Positions 8,820 to 17,528 of a DNA stretch of 27,354 nt are shown here, piece by piece. The first letter of the stretch is position 1. Each line of letters starts with the position of its first letter. A program made the position numbers and the translations under genes. Location: assembly GCA_023807065.1 (NCBI GenBank), contig JAJJLU010000044.1:1-27354 (forward strand). The letters are read 5' to 3'. The notes beneath the pieces were generated by a model, which worked only from the letters and a program-made list of their open reading frames with translations, was not told the DNA's origin and searched no databases. The stretch is from Isotricha intestinalis. Lineage: Eukaryota; Ciliophora; Litostomatea; Vestibuliferida; Isotrichidae.

Positions 8820-10280
8820 TCAATTTTTATTATCATCCCTTTTTTTTCCTAAAAATTCTTTTTTATCTTTTTTATTATCATCATAAAACTTTTTATCTTT
8901 TTCAACTAAATATTCAAGAGGATTTTTCTTTTCATATCTTCCAAAAGTAACATTGTTATCTTTAGTAAAACTAATATTATTAATACCATTATCTCTCTTA
9001 GTAAATTTCTCAAACTTCTTATCTTCTATATTACTTTTAAAACCATTATAAATATTATAATTATTAATATTAGTGGCATTACTAATATTAATGTTATTAT
9101 TATTATTACCAACTTTATAATCCTTCTTTCCAATAATCATTCCTTTCCCACTTAAATTATTAACTACATTCATATTCATAGCATTTTTATTTTTAATTTC
9201 CTTCCTCATTTGATATTCATGAGAATCCACATTAAATTTAGGTAAATCACTTGGTTTACACATTTTAGGTTCATGTTTTGTAAAAAAATCATGTTCTAAA
9301 GCTTCATTAACACTTATTCTTTTTTTAGGATCTAAAGATAGCATTCTACTTAATAAATCAAAACAGCAATCATCAACTTTTGAATTTCCATTATAACAAC
9401 TTTTCAATACATTAGGACAATCTTTTTTAGGAACTAAATTATTATATAATGGTAATTTACTAACACCAGGCCAATTAAGTTCATTTGGGCTACCACATTT
9501 TTTTACTATTTTATCTACTTGATCCATTTCTTTCTGTCCTTTAAATAATGGAAATCCAGTTAATAATTCTGAAAAAACACATCCAATACTCCACATATCA
9601 ATAGCAGGACCATAATGAACTTCACCAAATAATAATTCTGGTGCTCTATACCATAAAGTAACTACTCTATTAGTAATTTTTTTCTTTAATGAAGGTGGTA
9701 TTTCTCTAGCAAGACCAAAATCACCTATTTTAATTTCTCCTTTATTATTTAATAATATATTTGCTGTTTTTATATCCCTATGAATTATATTATTCGAATG
9801 AAGATATTGTAATCCTTCTAATAATTGATACATTATACATTTTATATTTGGAATTGTATAATTAGATTTTAAATTCCCTAAGCCACTTATGTCATGTTCC
9901 ATATATTCAAAAACTAAATATACATTTCCTCTATATTTATTCTTCTCCTTTGGCTTAGATGTTACTATTTCTTTTAATGGAATTATATTTTTATGTTTCA
10001 ATCTTTTTAATATCATTATTTCTCTAAGAGCAGTTATTGGAAATCCTTCTTTTTCATTATCCATTAATATTTTCTTTAATGCATAAATTTTATGATTGTT
10101 TTTATCATTAGGATCTTCTAATTGAGCTTTATAAACTTTACCAAATGTTCCTTCTCCTACTTGATCTATTTTCTTATAGTGTTCTGCACTCCTAAAACTT
10201 TTTTTATTCAAAGATTCAGATTTTTTATAAATTTCTTTTTGATTTTGTTGAGGAAATTCATTGTTTGGGTTTGTAGTCAT
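8820..10280 (-). CDS. CDK9-type (PITALRE) cyclin-dependent kinase
   Basis: A 486-residue Ser/Thr kinase. It has the glycine loop GEGTFGKV (42-49), ATP-binding K69, the cyclin-binding helix PITALRE (81-87) that defines CDK9, and the catalytic loop HRDIKTAN (167-174). DFG is at 187-189, and the activation-loop T203 sits in TNRVVTLWYRAPE, matching CDK9 T186. Members of this group (CDK9, Bur1, CDK12) pair with T/K-type cyclins and phosphorylate the RNA polymerase II tail and elongation factors in the nucleus. After the kinase domain, a DLPKF..DSHEYQMRK segment resembles the C-terminal extension of Bur1/CDK12 proteins, followed by an Asn-rich tail and a basic end. The stop codon is TGA, which shows that TGA terminates here. 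No cyclin gene is present in the window. Confidence 0.94.
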   Translation of the reverse strand: MTTNPNNEFPQQNQKEIYKKSESLNKKSFRSAEHYKKIDQVGEGTFGKVYKAQLEDPNDKNNHKIYALKKILMDNEKEGFPITALREIMILKRLKHKNIIPLKEIVTSKPKEKNKYRGNVYLVFEYMEHDISGLGNLKSNYTIPNIKCIMYQLLEGLQYLHSNNIIHRDIKTANILLNNKGEIKIGDFGLAREIPPSLKKKITNRVVTLWYRAPELLFGEVHYGPAIDMWSIGCVFSELLTGFPLFKGQKEMDQVDKIVKKCGSPNELNWPGVSKLPLYNNLVPKKDCPNVLKSCYNGNSKVDDCCFDLLSRMLSLDPKKRISVNEALEHDFFTKHEPKMCKPSDLPKFNVDSHEYQMRKEIKNKNAMNMNVVNNLSGKGMIIGKKDYKVGNNNNNINISNATNINNYNIYNGFKSNIEDKKFEKFTKRDNGINNISFTKDNNVTFGRYEKKNPLEYLVEKDKKFYDDNKKDKKEFLGKKRDDNKN

Positions 10281-10569
10281 TTAATGGTTTATAAAAACTT
10301 TTAGAAAAATTTAATTTTAATTTTTTTAACAAAAAAAATAATTAATGAATAAATAATATATTTTAATATTATTATTAAAAAGGTATTTGATAGTTATATT
10401 ATTCTATAATGAAATTTAAATAATTATAGAGAATGACGTAGAAACATTAAATTGATTATTAAAAGTAAAATAAGATAAAAAATATTAATAAATTGATAAA
10501 AAGAGAATAAGATATTAATAGGATTAATATAGTCAAAAAAAAAATTTGATAAATAAAGGGCGATGTATA

Positions 10570-11499
10570 TTAAGAGGTGAAAGTGGGAGTGAAGGTAATC
10601 AACTCGTTTGTAGAACAATCCATTTTTGGGAGTCTAAATCCTTTAGATGGTCTTTTCTTTTTATATAATTCCCCTTTTGTTACTTTGAAATTTTTTCCAC
10701 ATGTTTGTATTGTAAAAACGGGAATTTTATTTAAATTTTTAATATTATTTATATTATCTTTATTATTTATTTTTCTATTTTCTACATTATTTAAAGCATC
10801 TATAATTTCTTTATATGTTTTATTACTATCGTTTTGACTATCTCTTTTTATTTCTTTTATATTTTGAAAATCTTCTTCGTTTAATAAATTAGTGTTGTTT
10901 TTGTTTGAAATATATTTTATATTTATATTAACTGAATTTATATTTGCAATGTGATTTGGAATCATTGGATTTTTTTGACTTTTTCTTTTTTTAATTTCTT
11001 TATTGTTATTATTCTTAGTTTTATAAATTTCATTAAAATAATTTATTTCTTCTGGTGACATAAATAAAGATTCTGTTATATCATTTTTATTGATTGGAAG
11101 AATATCAAAAGGAATTTTTAAAGAAGATGAATTATCTAAATTATTGTTTGAATTTGTATTGTTTTTTCTGTTATAAATCTCACAATTAAAAACACAAGAA
11201 AATAAAGAAAATTTATTTTCTTTTATATTTTCATTATAAATTTGAATTATTAAATTTTCAATATTTGTAATTTTTATTTTCTTTTTCAAATTTTTTTTTG
11301 TTTTTTTTATTTTATAAGTTGTTAAAGCACTATGACTGCTAATACAATCATTTGAAGAAATTTTAGATAAAAGATCTTTATTTGGAGTTAATGCTCCTCT
11401 TTTTTTAATAGAATTTTCTATTTCACTATTTAAATTTTGATTAAAAGGTAGACTATATTTATATTTATTACGATAAGATATATAATGTTGATTTCCCAT
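10570..11499 (-). CDS. Asn/Lys-rich orphan protein
   Basis: A 309-residue protein without a recognised domain. It begins MGNQHYIS, a plausible N-myristoylation start. The middle is low-complexity, rich in Asn, Ile and Lys. Two parts look more constrained: a hydrophobic/charged segment near residues 75-105 (ITNIENLIIQIYNENIKENKFSLF), and the C-terminal GKNFKVTKGELYKKKRP-SKGFRLPKMD. There are no membrane spans. It lies downstream of, and diverges from, the CstF-like gene across 589 bases. Function is unknown. Confidence rests on length, an ATG with an A-rich leader, and balanced composition in the conserved-looking blocks. Confidence 0.7.
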   Translation of the reverse strand: MGNQHYISYRNKYKYSLPFNQNLNSEIENSIKKRGALTPNKDLLSKISSNDCISSHSALTTYKIKKTKKNLKKKIKITNIENLIIQIYNENIKENKFSLFSCVFNCEIYNRKNNTNSNNNLDNSSSLKIPFDILPINKNDITESLFMSPEEINYFNEIYKTKNNNNKEIKKRKSQKNPMIPNHIANINSVNINIKYISNKNNTNLLNEEDFQNIKEIKRDSQNDSNKTYKEIIDALNNVENRKINNKDNINNIKNLNKIPVFTIQTCGKNFKVTKGELYKKKRPSKGFRLPKMDCSTNELITFTPTFTS

Positions 11500-12088
11500 T
11501 TATCTAATTTATAATATTTTAAGGTTTTTATTTTAAAAAATTATTTAATATAAACTAAATAATAAGGTAACAATTATTTGATTTTGAAATTGAGATTCTT
11601 AATTCTTTAAAAAAAAACAAAACTTAAAAGGTAATAATAAAAATTAAAAATTTGAAAAAAGAATAAGAAAAAGATAAAAAGATGTTAGAAATGTATTATT
11701 TTGATATATGAAATTTTAATTAAATATTATTACAAAAATATTATAATAAATAAATTATATTTTTAATTAGTATTATTCTTCTTAAAAATTTCTTTCTGAT
11801 TACTTTTATTGTTTAATTTTAAATTCTTAAATTAGTAAAATTGAATATCATTCAATAATAATTTATTATTTTTCATAAACATTTTTTTTGAAAAAGTTTT
11901 ATTTATCTTTTGACTATAGGAAATATATGAATAACTTAAATAAATAATATTTGAGAAAGAAATTATTCTTAATATATATAATAAACAATAAAATAAAGAT
12001 GCTTTATTAATAAAAAGAAAAATATTTAAAATAAAATAAATATCAATAATTAATATAATTATAATAACAAAAAATTTTTTTTAAAATA
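11500..12088. other. AT-rich intergenic spacer, nothing recognised
   Basis: This spacer separates the start codons of two divergent genes. It consists of A/T runs with frequent stops in all frames. The only structure noted is a small palindrome at 11840-11856 (ATTGAAT, 3-base spacer, ATTCAAT), which is expected by chance at this composition. It presumably contains both promoters. Confidence 0.6.
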
Positions 12089-12634
12089 ATGGACTATCCG
12101 AAATCACTTTTTGTAGGGAATATACCTTATGATTATGATGAAGAATCATTAAAAGAAACATTATCACTAGTAGGACCAGTTAAATTTTTTGAAATAAAAT
12201 CAGATGAAAAAACTAAAAAACCAAAAGGATATGGGTTTTGTGAATATGTAAATGCTGAAATCGCTGCAAGTGCTTTAAGAAATTTAGAAAATCAAGATTA
12301 TAAAGGAAGACAATTAAGAATTAATTTACAAGCTATTGATAAAAATAAACCTTTAAAACCAAATGAAGATTTATGGAAAGCTAAAAATGATATCATATAT
12401 GTTAAAAATAATCAAAGTGGAGATGAAAATTTAATAAATAGTTTAAGAGGTTTAACTGAAGAACAAAAATTACTTTTATTATATTCTATTAATGTTTTAA
12501 GTATGAAAAGAGGAAATGATGGGAATAGTGATTTTGATAAATTATTAAAAAATCAAAGTGATGAAGTTCTGGATGCAATAATTGATTTACAAAATTCTGT
12601 TATTGATGAATATAAGGCAAAAAATAATATTTAA
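12089..12634 (+). CDS. CstF-64/Rna15-like RNA-binding protein, short form
   Basis: A 181-residue protein with one N-terminal RRM: RNP2 is LFVGNIP (7-13) and RNP1 is KGYGFCEY (46-53). The line SLFVGNIPYDYDEESLKE, with KPKGYGFCEY and a GRQLRINL end, is characteristic of CstF-64 (CSTF2/Rna15), which binds the GU-rich element downstream of poly(A) sites. Residues about 115-175 (SLRGLTEEQKLLLLYSINVL followed by LLKNQSDEVLDAIIDLQ) resemble the CstF-64 hinge that binds CstF-77. The Pro/Gly-rich region and the C-terminal Pcf11-binding domain of animal CstF-64 are missing, so the protein is much shorter than the usual 400-570 residues. TAA stop. Reduced versions are plausible in protists. A generic RRM protein is the alternative. 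Confidence 0.85.
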   Translation: MDYPKSLFVGNIPYDYDEESLKETLSLVGPVKFFEIKSDEKTKKPKGYGFCEYVNAEIAASALRNLENQDYKGRQLRINLQAIDKNKPLKPNEDLWKAKNDIIYVKNNQSGDENLINSLRGLTEEQKLLLLYSINVLSMKRGNDGNSDFDKLLKNQSDEVLDAIIDLQNSVIDEYKAKNNI

Positions 12635-12754
12635 ATTAATTAAAATGTAATATATATAAAGCTTAACTAATAAATTATAAAATATAAAAATATTTAAATT
12701 TTTTAAGAAAATATTTATACAATTTTTTTAACAAATTTTAACTTTTTTTTAAAT

Positions 12755-13560
12755 ATGGAGTATAGAAATTCAAGAACAATAATTTTTATTAAAATAGATA
12801 ATATGATACAAATTAAAGAGATAATGAAAGAGATGAAGAAAAATATTTTGAAGATTTATATTAATAAATGAATTGATCTAAACACTTTGTTTAAATAAAC
12901 TTCAAACAATTAATCCAAATTTAAATTTTTTTAATGAAATATTTAAAGAAAAAAAGAGAAATAAAGTTCAAAAAATTATTTTTACAATCACAAAATATTC
13001 TTATTTCAACAAATAATAATATAAATAAAAATTATAAATCATATTTTAATAAAATTAAAATAAACATATAAATAAAATACATTTAGAGAAAATGAAGAAT
13101 TAAAGAACAGAATATATGAATCAAAAAGTGAAATACATTTAATTTTAAAAAGTTAATTTTTCCAAAAAAAATCTTGAAGAGTATTTTAACCTTATTAAAA
13201 ATATATAAGACAGTATTACCATAAAAATTAATAAAACCCAAAATAAAAACAATAAAAAAATAGAATAATTTTCAGATATAACATTAAAAAATAAAGATAA
13301 TATATAAATGATATATATGATAGATATTTATGAAAGTGATGAAAAAGACATCAAAGAAGTCAAAAGTATGAAAATAAGATTTATATTTTTGACAATAATT
13401 CAATTTATAAAATATATTATCCAAGAGAAAAAAATAACAAGCAAAAAAAAATCATAATGAAAAAGAAAGATTATTATTATTCCTTCTCCTGAAGATATTT
13501 TAAATGATTAAAGTAAATCAATGATTAATTAAATATTTTAAAATTAGATTTTATTTTTTT
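12755..13560 (+). pseudogene. Decayed coiled-coil protein gene
   Basis: An ATG at 12755 opens 38 codons (MEYRNSRTIIFIKIDNM..., ending with TGA at 12869-12871). Coding-like fragments then continue on the same strand across three frames. They include RENEELKNRIYESKSEIHL near 13085-13140, KNLEEYFNLIKN near 13168-13210, IYESDEKDIKEVKSM near 13326-13370, then YENKIYIFDNNSIYKIYYPRE near 13365-13425, and IPSPEDILND near 13480-13510. Stops (mostly TAA) and frameshifts break them up. The Glu/Lys/Leu pattern suggests a former coiled-coil protein of roughly 250 residues. It fills the 1 kb between the CstF-like gene and the family gene at 13683. I cannot relate it to any intact gene here. Confidence 0.45.
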
Positions 13561-13682
13561 AAATATTTATTTTATTTAAATTAAGAGTTCAAAAATATAT
13601 TATATTTAAAAAAATAAATTTAATGTTAAAAATCCACCACATCATAATTAATAATAAAATATAATAATTATAAATTTAATAA

Positions 13683-14546
13683 ATGAATTCTAATATCATA
13701 AATAGTGAAATATCTTTTGTATATCATTTTGATCAAGATCTTTTAAAAATTTCTAATCTTTTTTCAAATCAAAAAATGCTTAAATTATTTATGAAAAATT
13801 ATTTATGTTTTAATTTTTTAAATGAAAAAAATTTCGATGAAATAGGAGCAGATGCAGAAATATATTTTAATAAAGATTTAAAAGCAAAATTTATGACAAT
13901 ATTCTCATTTCATTCAGATAAATTAATTTCTTTTTCTCATAAAGTTTATTCAATAAATGAAAAAAATGTTACTTTTGAAAAGATAATAAAAATGTCTTTT
14001 CATTCTGATACAAGTGATAATTCAACAATATTAATAATAGAATTTGAAAATGTAAAAAACTTAAAAGTTGTTTTGTGTAAATATTTTGAAGAATTATGTA
14101 ATATTATAAAAGAATATAATAAAAAGAATTGTTTAAGCCAAATTATTTTGGAAAGTAATGTTATTAATCGTCCTATAGATACAATTAAAAAGAATTTAAA
14201 TATTATTATTAATATTTTTTCTATTTTATTATCAGATGATAATTCACGAAAAAATTTAAATGTTAATGATATTTATCAATTATTAAATAATCAAATTAAT
14301 AATTGTTTTTCCATTTCAAAATGTGAATGTTTTAAAGATGAGTTAGAAATTTTTTTAGAAAATATTAATTCACATTATAAAATTAGAATTTCTGTTATTG
14401 CTTTGAGTGATATTTCATGTTATATTCAACTTATGGAAAAAATCCATTATTTAAAGTATGGTATTATTGTATCCAAAATTTCAAAATTTAATAAATTATT
14501 TTTAAAGTTAGTTAAAGAATATTTTGAACATTTTATTCCTTTATAA
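13683..14546 (+). CDS. Local family protein, paralogue of 7849-8697
   Basis: A 287-residue protein, clearly homologous along its whole length to the product of 7849-8697. Shared landmarks include SNQKMLK, NFDEIGADAEI, YSINEKN, DNSTILIIE, SQIILESNVINRPIDTIKKNL, ISCYIQLMEK and the C-terminus EYFEHFIPL. There is a short insertion after the central helix, carrying DDNSRKNLNVNDIYQLLNNQ. It also has four extra residues at the N-terminus. There is no signal peptide, membrane span or recognised catalytic motif. The two copies lie on opposite strands about 5 kb apart, so they are dispersed duplicates rather than a direct tandem pair. The position of the ATG is supported by alignment of both N-termini. 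Function is unknown. An SRPBCC/START-like fold is a guess. Confidence 0.88.
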   Translation: MNSNIINSEISFVYHFDQDLLKISNLFSNQKMLKLFMKNYLCFNFLNEKNFDEIGADAEIYFNKDLKAKFMTIFSFHSDKLISFSHKVYSINEKNVTFEKIIKMSFHSDTSDNSTILIIEFENVKNLKVVLCKYFEELCNIIKEYNKKNCLSQIILESNVINRPIDTIKKNLNIIINIFSILLSDDNSRKNLNVNDIYQLLNNQINNCFSISKCECFKDELEIFLENINSHYKIRISVIALSDISCYIQLMEKIHYLKYGIIVSKISKFNKLFLKLVKEYFEHFIPL

Positions 14547-15186
14547 AAATAATTTTACTTTATGTCTGATGATTGTTAATTGTATATATCCAGATTATTA
14601 TGATTTAAAATTCAAAAATTTAATTTTCAGTATTAGGTTAAGTATAAAATTTAACATATATGTAGTTGATTTATATAGAATTAAGGTATTTAATATATAA
14701 ATATGTTTAATATATATATGAAAAACTAAGATTGTATTTTTAAAACAGAAAATATATTTTTTTTTTACTTCTTTAACATTATATATATTAAATTAAATTG
14801 ATATCATAATTTTAATGAATTCATATTATAAAAAAATAAAAATAAATGAAGGTGTCTGTTCTATTCCACAAAAAAAATGTAATCAAAATAATTTTTCATA
14901 ATTTAATATATTATATTATTTTGAATAATAATAATAATTAGCACTCTTGATTCTATTGCTAAATAATTAAATTTTAGTGATGATGATATAAATTTGGGAA
15001 ATTTATATGAATAATTAATATTAGATATATTATATTTATATTTATTATTTGTAAATTGATATTTATTTATAATTAATTTAATTAAAAAATCATCAATCAT
15101 ATAAAAAAAAGAAATTTATGTTTATATATATTAACAAACATTAAATATTTGTTTTTTATAAAAAAATGAAAAGACATTAAATTTAT
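14547..15186. other. AT-rich spacer between convergent genes
   Basis: The 640 bases between the stops of the family gene and the orphan at 15187 are mostly A/T tracts, with several TATATATA runs around 14690-14720. The only coding candidate is the weak minus-strand frame at 14903-15100, listed separately. Nothing else was recognised. Confidence 0.5.
14903..15100 (-). CDS. Doubtful 65-residue reading frame
   Basis: An ATG-initiated frame of 65 codons. Its middle, NYSYKFPKFISSSLKFNYLAIESR, has a more balanced composition than random AT-rich DNA. The ends are poor: the last 13 residues are encoded by ATT/AAT repeats. It could be a small gene, the last part of a lost gene, or chance. No homologue is recognised and there is no supporting neighbour. 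Confidence 0.22.
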   Translation of the reverse strand: MIDDFLIKLIINKYQFTNNKYKYNISNINYSYKFPKFISSSLKFNYLAIESRVLIIIIIQNNIIY

Positions 15187-15999
15187 TTAAAAATTTAAAT
15201 TTAAATTATGAGTAGATTGACTTTTTCTTAAATTATTATTTTGAAACAAAGCTTTAATTTTATTTTCATTAAATTCCCTCATGAAATCATCAATAACTTT
15301 TTCACTATTATATTTCTTATTTTCAGGAACAAAATAATATTTAATATTTTTTTTCTTATTATTATAAACACCAAATTTCTTTTTATTACTTTTAAAAAAA
15401 TCTAAGTTGGAATTATTAAATATTCTAGATACATTTTCAGCATTAATTAAATTTTTTAACCGATTACTATGTAAAGGACTATTATAATTATTAAAATTAA
15501 AATTATAAAATGAAGAAATAGGTTTATTAATATAAGAAAGACCATTATTTTTTTTTTTTAATTCTTTCGTAAAATCTTCAATTTGATGTTGAATATCTTC
15601 TTGATTAGCATTTCCAACATTAAATTTATTAGGTTTATTATAAGGATTAATTAATCCTGTTTTTTTAATTCTTTTTGGATTTTCCTCTATCATTTTTTTT
15701 AAAATAGAAATACTTTTTGAATGAGGAGAAACATAATTAATTCTTTTTGTATTTTTTGAATTAGTAGTACTATTAATATTTAAATTCATTGATTTGTTTA
15801 AAAAATCTTCCTTTTTATTTGAAGTTGATATAGTTATATTTGAACTTTTTTTAATTGATATTCTAGGATTTGAATTGGAATTTTGTAATTTATTTTGTTG
15901 ATATATATCATTATTGGAATTAATCAATGGATTTAAATGATTTGAATAACTTGAATTAATTAAATTTTCTAATTTTGAAATATAATTTTGTGATTTCAT
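15187..15999 (-). CDS. Low-complexity Asn/Ser/Lys-rich orphan
   Basis: A 270-residue protein from the ATG at 15999 (MKSQNYISKLENL). The frame stays open a little further upstream but has no earlier ATG. The sequence is dominated by Asn, Ser, Lys and Ile, and is probably largely disordered. Motif-like parts are KRINYVSPHSKSISILKKMIEENP near residues 85-108, and a charged C-terminal stretch, EKVIDDFMREFNENKIKALFQNNNLRKSQSTHNL, which may be a helix and is the best candidate for a conserved tail. There are no membrane spans. It converges with the family gene at 13683-14546 and diverges from the SFT2 gene. Function is unknown. Confidence 0.68.
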   Translation of the reverse strand: MKSQNYISKLENLINSSYSNHLNPLINSNNDIYQQNKLQNSNSNPRISIKKSSNITISTSNKKEDFLNKSMNLNINSTTNSKNTKRINYVSPHSKSISILKKMIEENPKRIKKTGLINPYNKPNKFNVGNANQEDIQHQIEDFTKELKKKNNGLSYINKPISSFYNFNFNNYNSPLHSNRLKNLINAENVSRIFNNSNLDFFKSNKKKFGVYNNKKKNIKYYFVPENKKYNSEKVIDDFMREFNENKIKALFQNNNLRKSQSTHNLNLNF

Positions 16000-16154
16000 G
16001 GTTTTCTTTAGAAAAAAAAAAAACAATTTAAAAAAATATTATGAAAAAAAATTAAAATAGTCTTTATTAATATATAAATATATTAAAAGATACAATTTTT
16101 TAGTGTAAATTTTTTAAAATAATCAAAAAATTTAAAAAAAAAAACCAAAAAAAT

Positions 16155-16540
16155 TTTGGTCTGAACATTAATATTTTATTTATACAAAAGAAAAGAGATA
16201 ATTATTCATTTAATAATGAAATATAATTTATTTTCAAATTTTGAAATAAAATAAAAGATATAAGTTTTCTTTTTTTTCTATATTTTTATAACATAAAAAA
16301 TGATTATTAATATATGAAATAGAAAAAACAATAAAAGAATGTTTAAAATTAGATATTGAGGATATTTAAAATAATTAAATTTTGTAATGGATAATTGATA
16401 ATCTTTTTAACCGACAGACAATTGCACAAAAAGATAAAAAAAATGATAAAAATTAAAAATTATGACACTGAGAATTGAAATATTGGAGACTATTCTTATT
16501 TTTGAGAAGAGGATTTATAAACTTTAAAATTTTTTATTTA
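16155..16540 (+). pseudogene. Decayed coding-like region upstream of the SFT2 gene
   Basis: Plus-strand fragments look like former coding sequence: FGLNINILFIQKKRDNYSF at 16155-16212, and then in another frame KTIKECLKLDIEDI and WIIDNLFNRQTIAQKDKKND at about 16325-16440. TAA codons and at least one frameshift interrupt them. The second fragment has an unusually good amphipathic pattern and contains C, D, Q and W codons that are rare in random AT-rich DNA. I cannot identify the family. Confidence 0.35.
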
Positions 16541-16560
16541 AATATTTTAATAGATATTTT

Positions 16561-16735
16561 AATTTATTGATTTTTTAATGCTTTAATTTTTTTATTATTT
16601 TTTTTGGTTTTTTTGGGTGTTAGTTTTTATTATGTTTTTATAAATACTATAATTTTTTATTTTTTTTGGAAAAATGTTTTTATTTTATTTAATTTTTTTT
16701 ATTTGTTTTATAATTTGTTATATTTAATTTAATAA
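16561..16735 (+). promoter_or_regulatory. T-rich, C-depleted leader before the SFT2-like gene
   Basis: For about 175 bases the plus strand is roughly two thirds T and contains only two C residues by my reading, while G remains present in GG/GGG clusters. It ends about 20 bases before the SFT2 start codon. It may be promoter or nucleosome-free DNA, or simply a mutational tract. No specific motif is proposed. Confidence 0.35.
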
Positions 16736-16755
16736 AGGAATTTTCATTTTTTATA

Positions 16756-17412
16756 ATGTCAAATGAAGAAAAAACTATATTAAAAAATGAAGAAGAAACA
16801 TATGATAGTATAACACCAAACGATAATATTTCAAATCAAAAAAACACAAATTCAACAAATAATATAAAATTAAGTTCAGAAAATGAAGATATTAATAATT
16901 CAGTTTTTAAAAGTGTAATTTCTAATAAATTTATTGAAATTAAGGATTTTATTTCAACAAAATTATATAAATTGTTTCAAAAGTTACAAATAGAATCTTC
17001 TTATAAGAAATTTTTAATATTTTTTATAATTGGAATTATATTTATTATTCTAAGCTTTTTTAATTTACCTTTAATATTATTAAAACCTACTCAATTTTTA
17101 TTCACTTATGATATAGGAAATATTTTTATTATTATAAGTTTATTATTTTATTATGGAAGTAATCAATTTATTCAAACTTTAATTGAAAGACAGATTATAA
17201 TAATATTATATATATTATCAATAGTTTTTGGATTAATTTTTTCATTTAAACAAATTTATTTTATTAGTTTATTTTTTTCAATGGGATTATTAATAATTTC
17301 AATAATGTTTTTCTTAACATTTATTCCAGGTGGACAAAGTGGGATAGAATTTATCAAGACATCATTAGGAATTCCTTTCCAACAAATTCTATTATATATT
17401 AAAAATATTTAG
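16756..17412 (+). CDS. SFT2-like Golgi vesicle-transport membrane protein
   Basis: A 218-residue protein. The first about 75 residues are hydrophilic, Asn/Glu/Ser-rich and cytosolic. Four hydrophobic spans follow, at about 89-108, 119-136, 146-165 and 169-190. The signature of the SFT2/GOT1 family is visible: LSFFNLPLILLKPTQFLFTY, then IGNIFIIISLLFYYGSNQFIQ and a TFIPGGQSGIEF end. SFT2 proteins act in fusion of endosome-derived vesicles with the late Golgi. The length matches the family (about 200-215 residues). The gene ends with TAG, which shows TAG is a stop here. A 67% T tract lies just upstream. Family assignment is from the span layout plus the PTQF..Y.IGN and PGG motifs. Confidence 0.87.
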   Translation: MSNEEKTILKNEEETYDSITPNDNISNQKNTNSTNNIKLSSENEDINNSVFKSVISNKFIEIKDFISTKLYKLFQKLQIESSYKKFLIFFIIGIIFIILSFFNLPLILLKPTQFLFTYDIGNIFIIISLLFYYGSNQFIQTLIERQIIIILYILSIVFGLIFSFKQIYFISLFFSMGLLIISIMFFLTFIPGGQSGIEFIKTSLGIPFQQILLYIKNI

Positions 17413-17528
17413 AAAATTAAATATAAAAAATATAAATCCCCAATAAATAAAATAAACTGTTTTTAAATAAATAAAAAATAAAATCAAAAAACCCTAAAAA
17501 AAATGCCTTTAAATGATTTTCACTTATA

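Noticed and set aside
10424..10618. A 64-codon hydrophobic minus-strand frame overlapping the end of the orphan gene 10570-11499.
   Set aside because: Its composition (F, I, L, Y) is what T-rich spacer DNA gives, and it overlaps a better gene in another frame on the same strand.
17438..17444. A lone internal CCCCAAT, identical to the telomere unit, downstream of the SFT2 gene.
   Set aside because: It is a single copy, and another CCCCAAT lies inside the LRR gene coding sequence (near 19966), so chance is enough. There is no sign of a fused or broken chromosome end.
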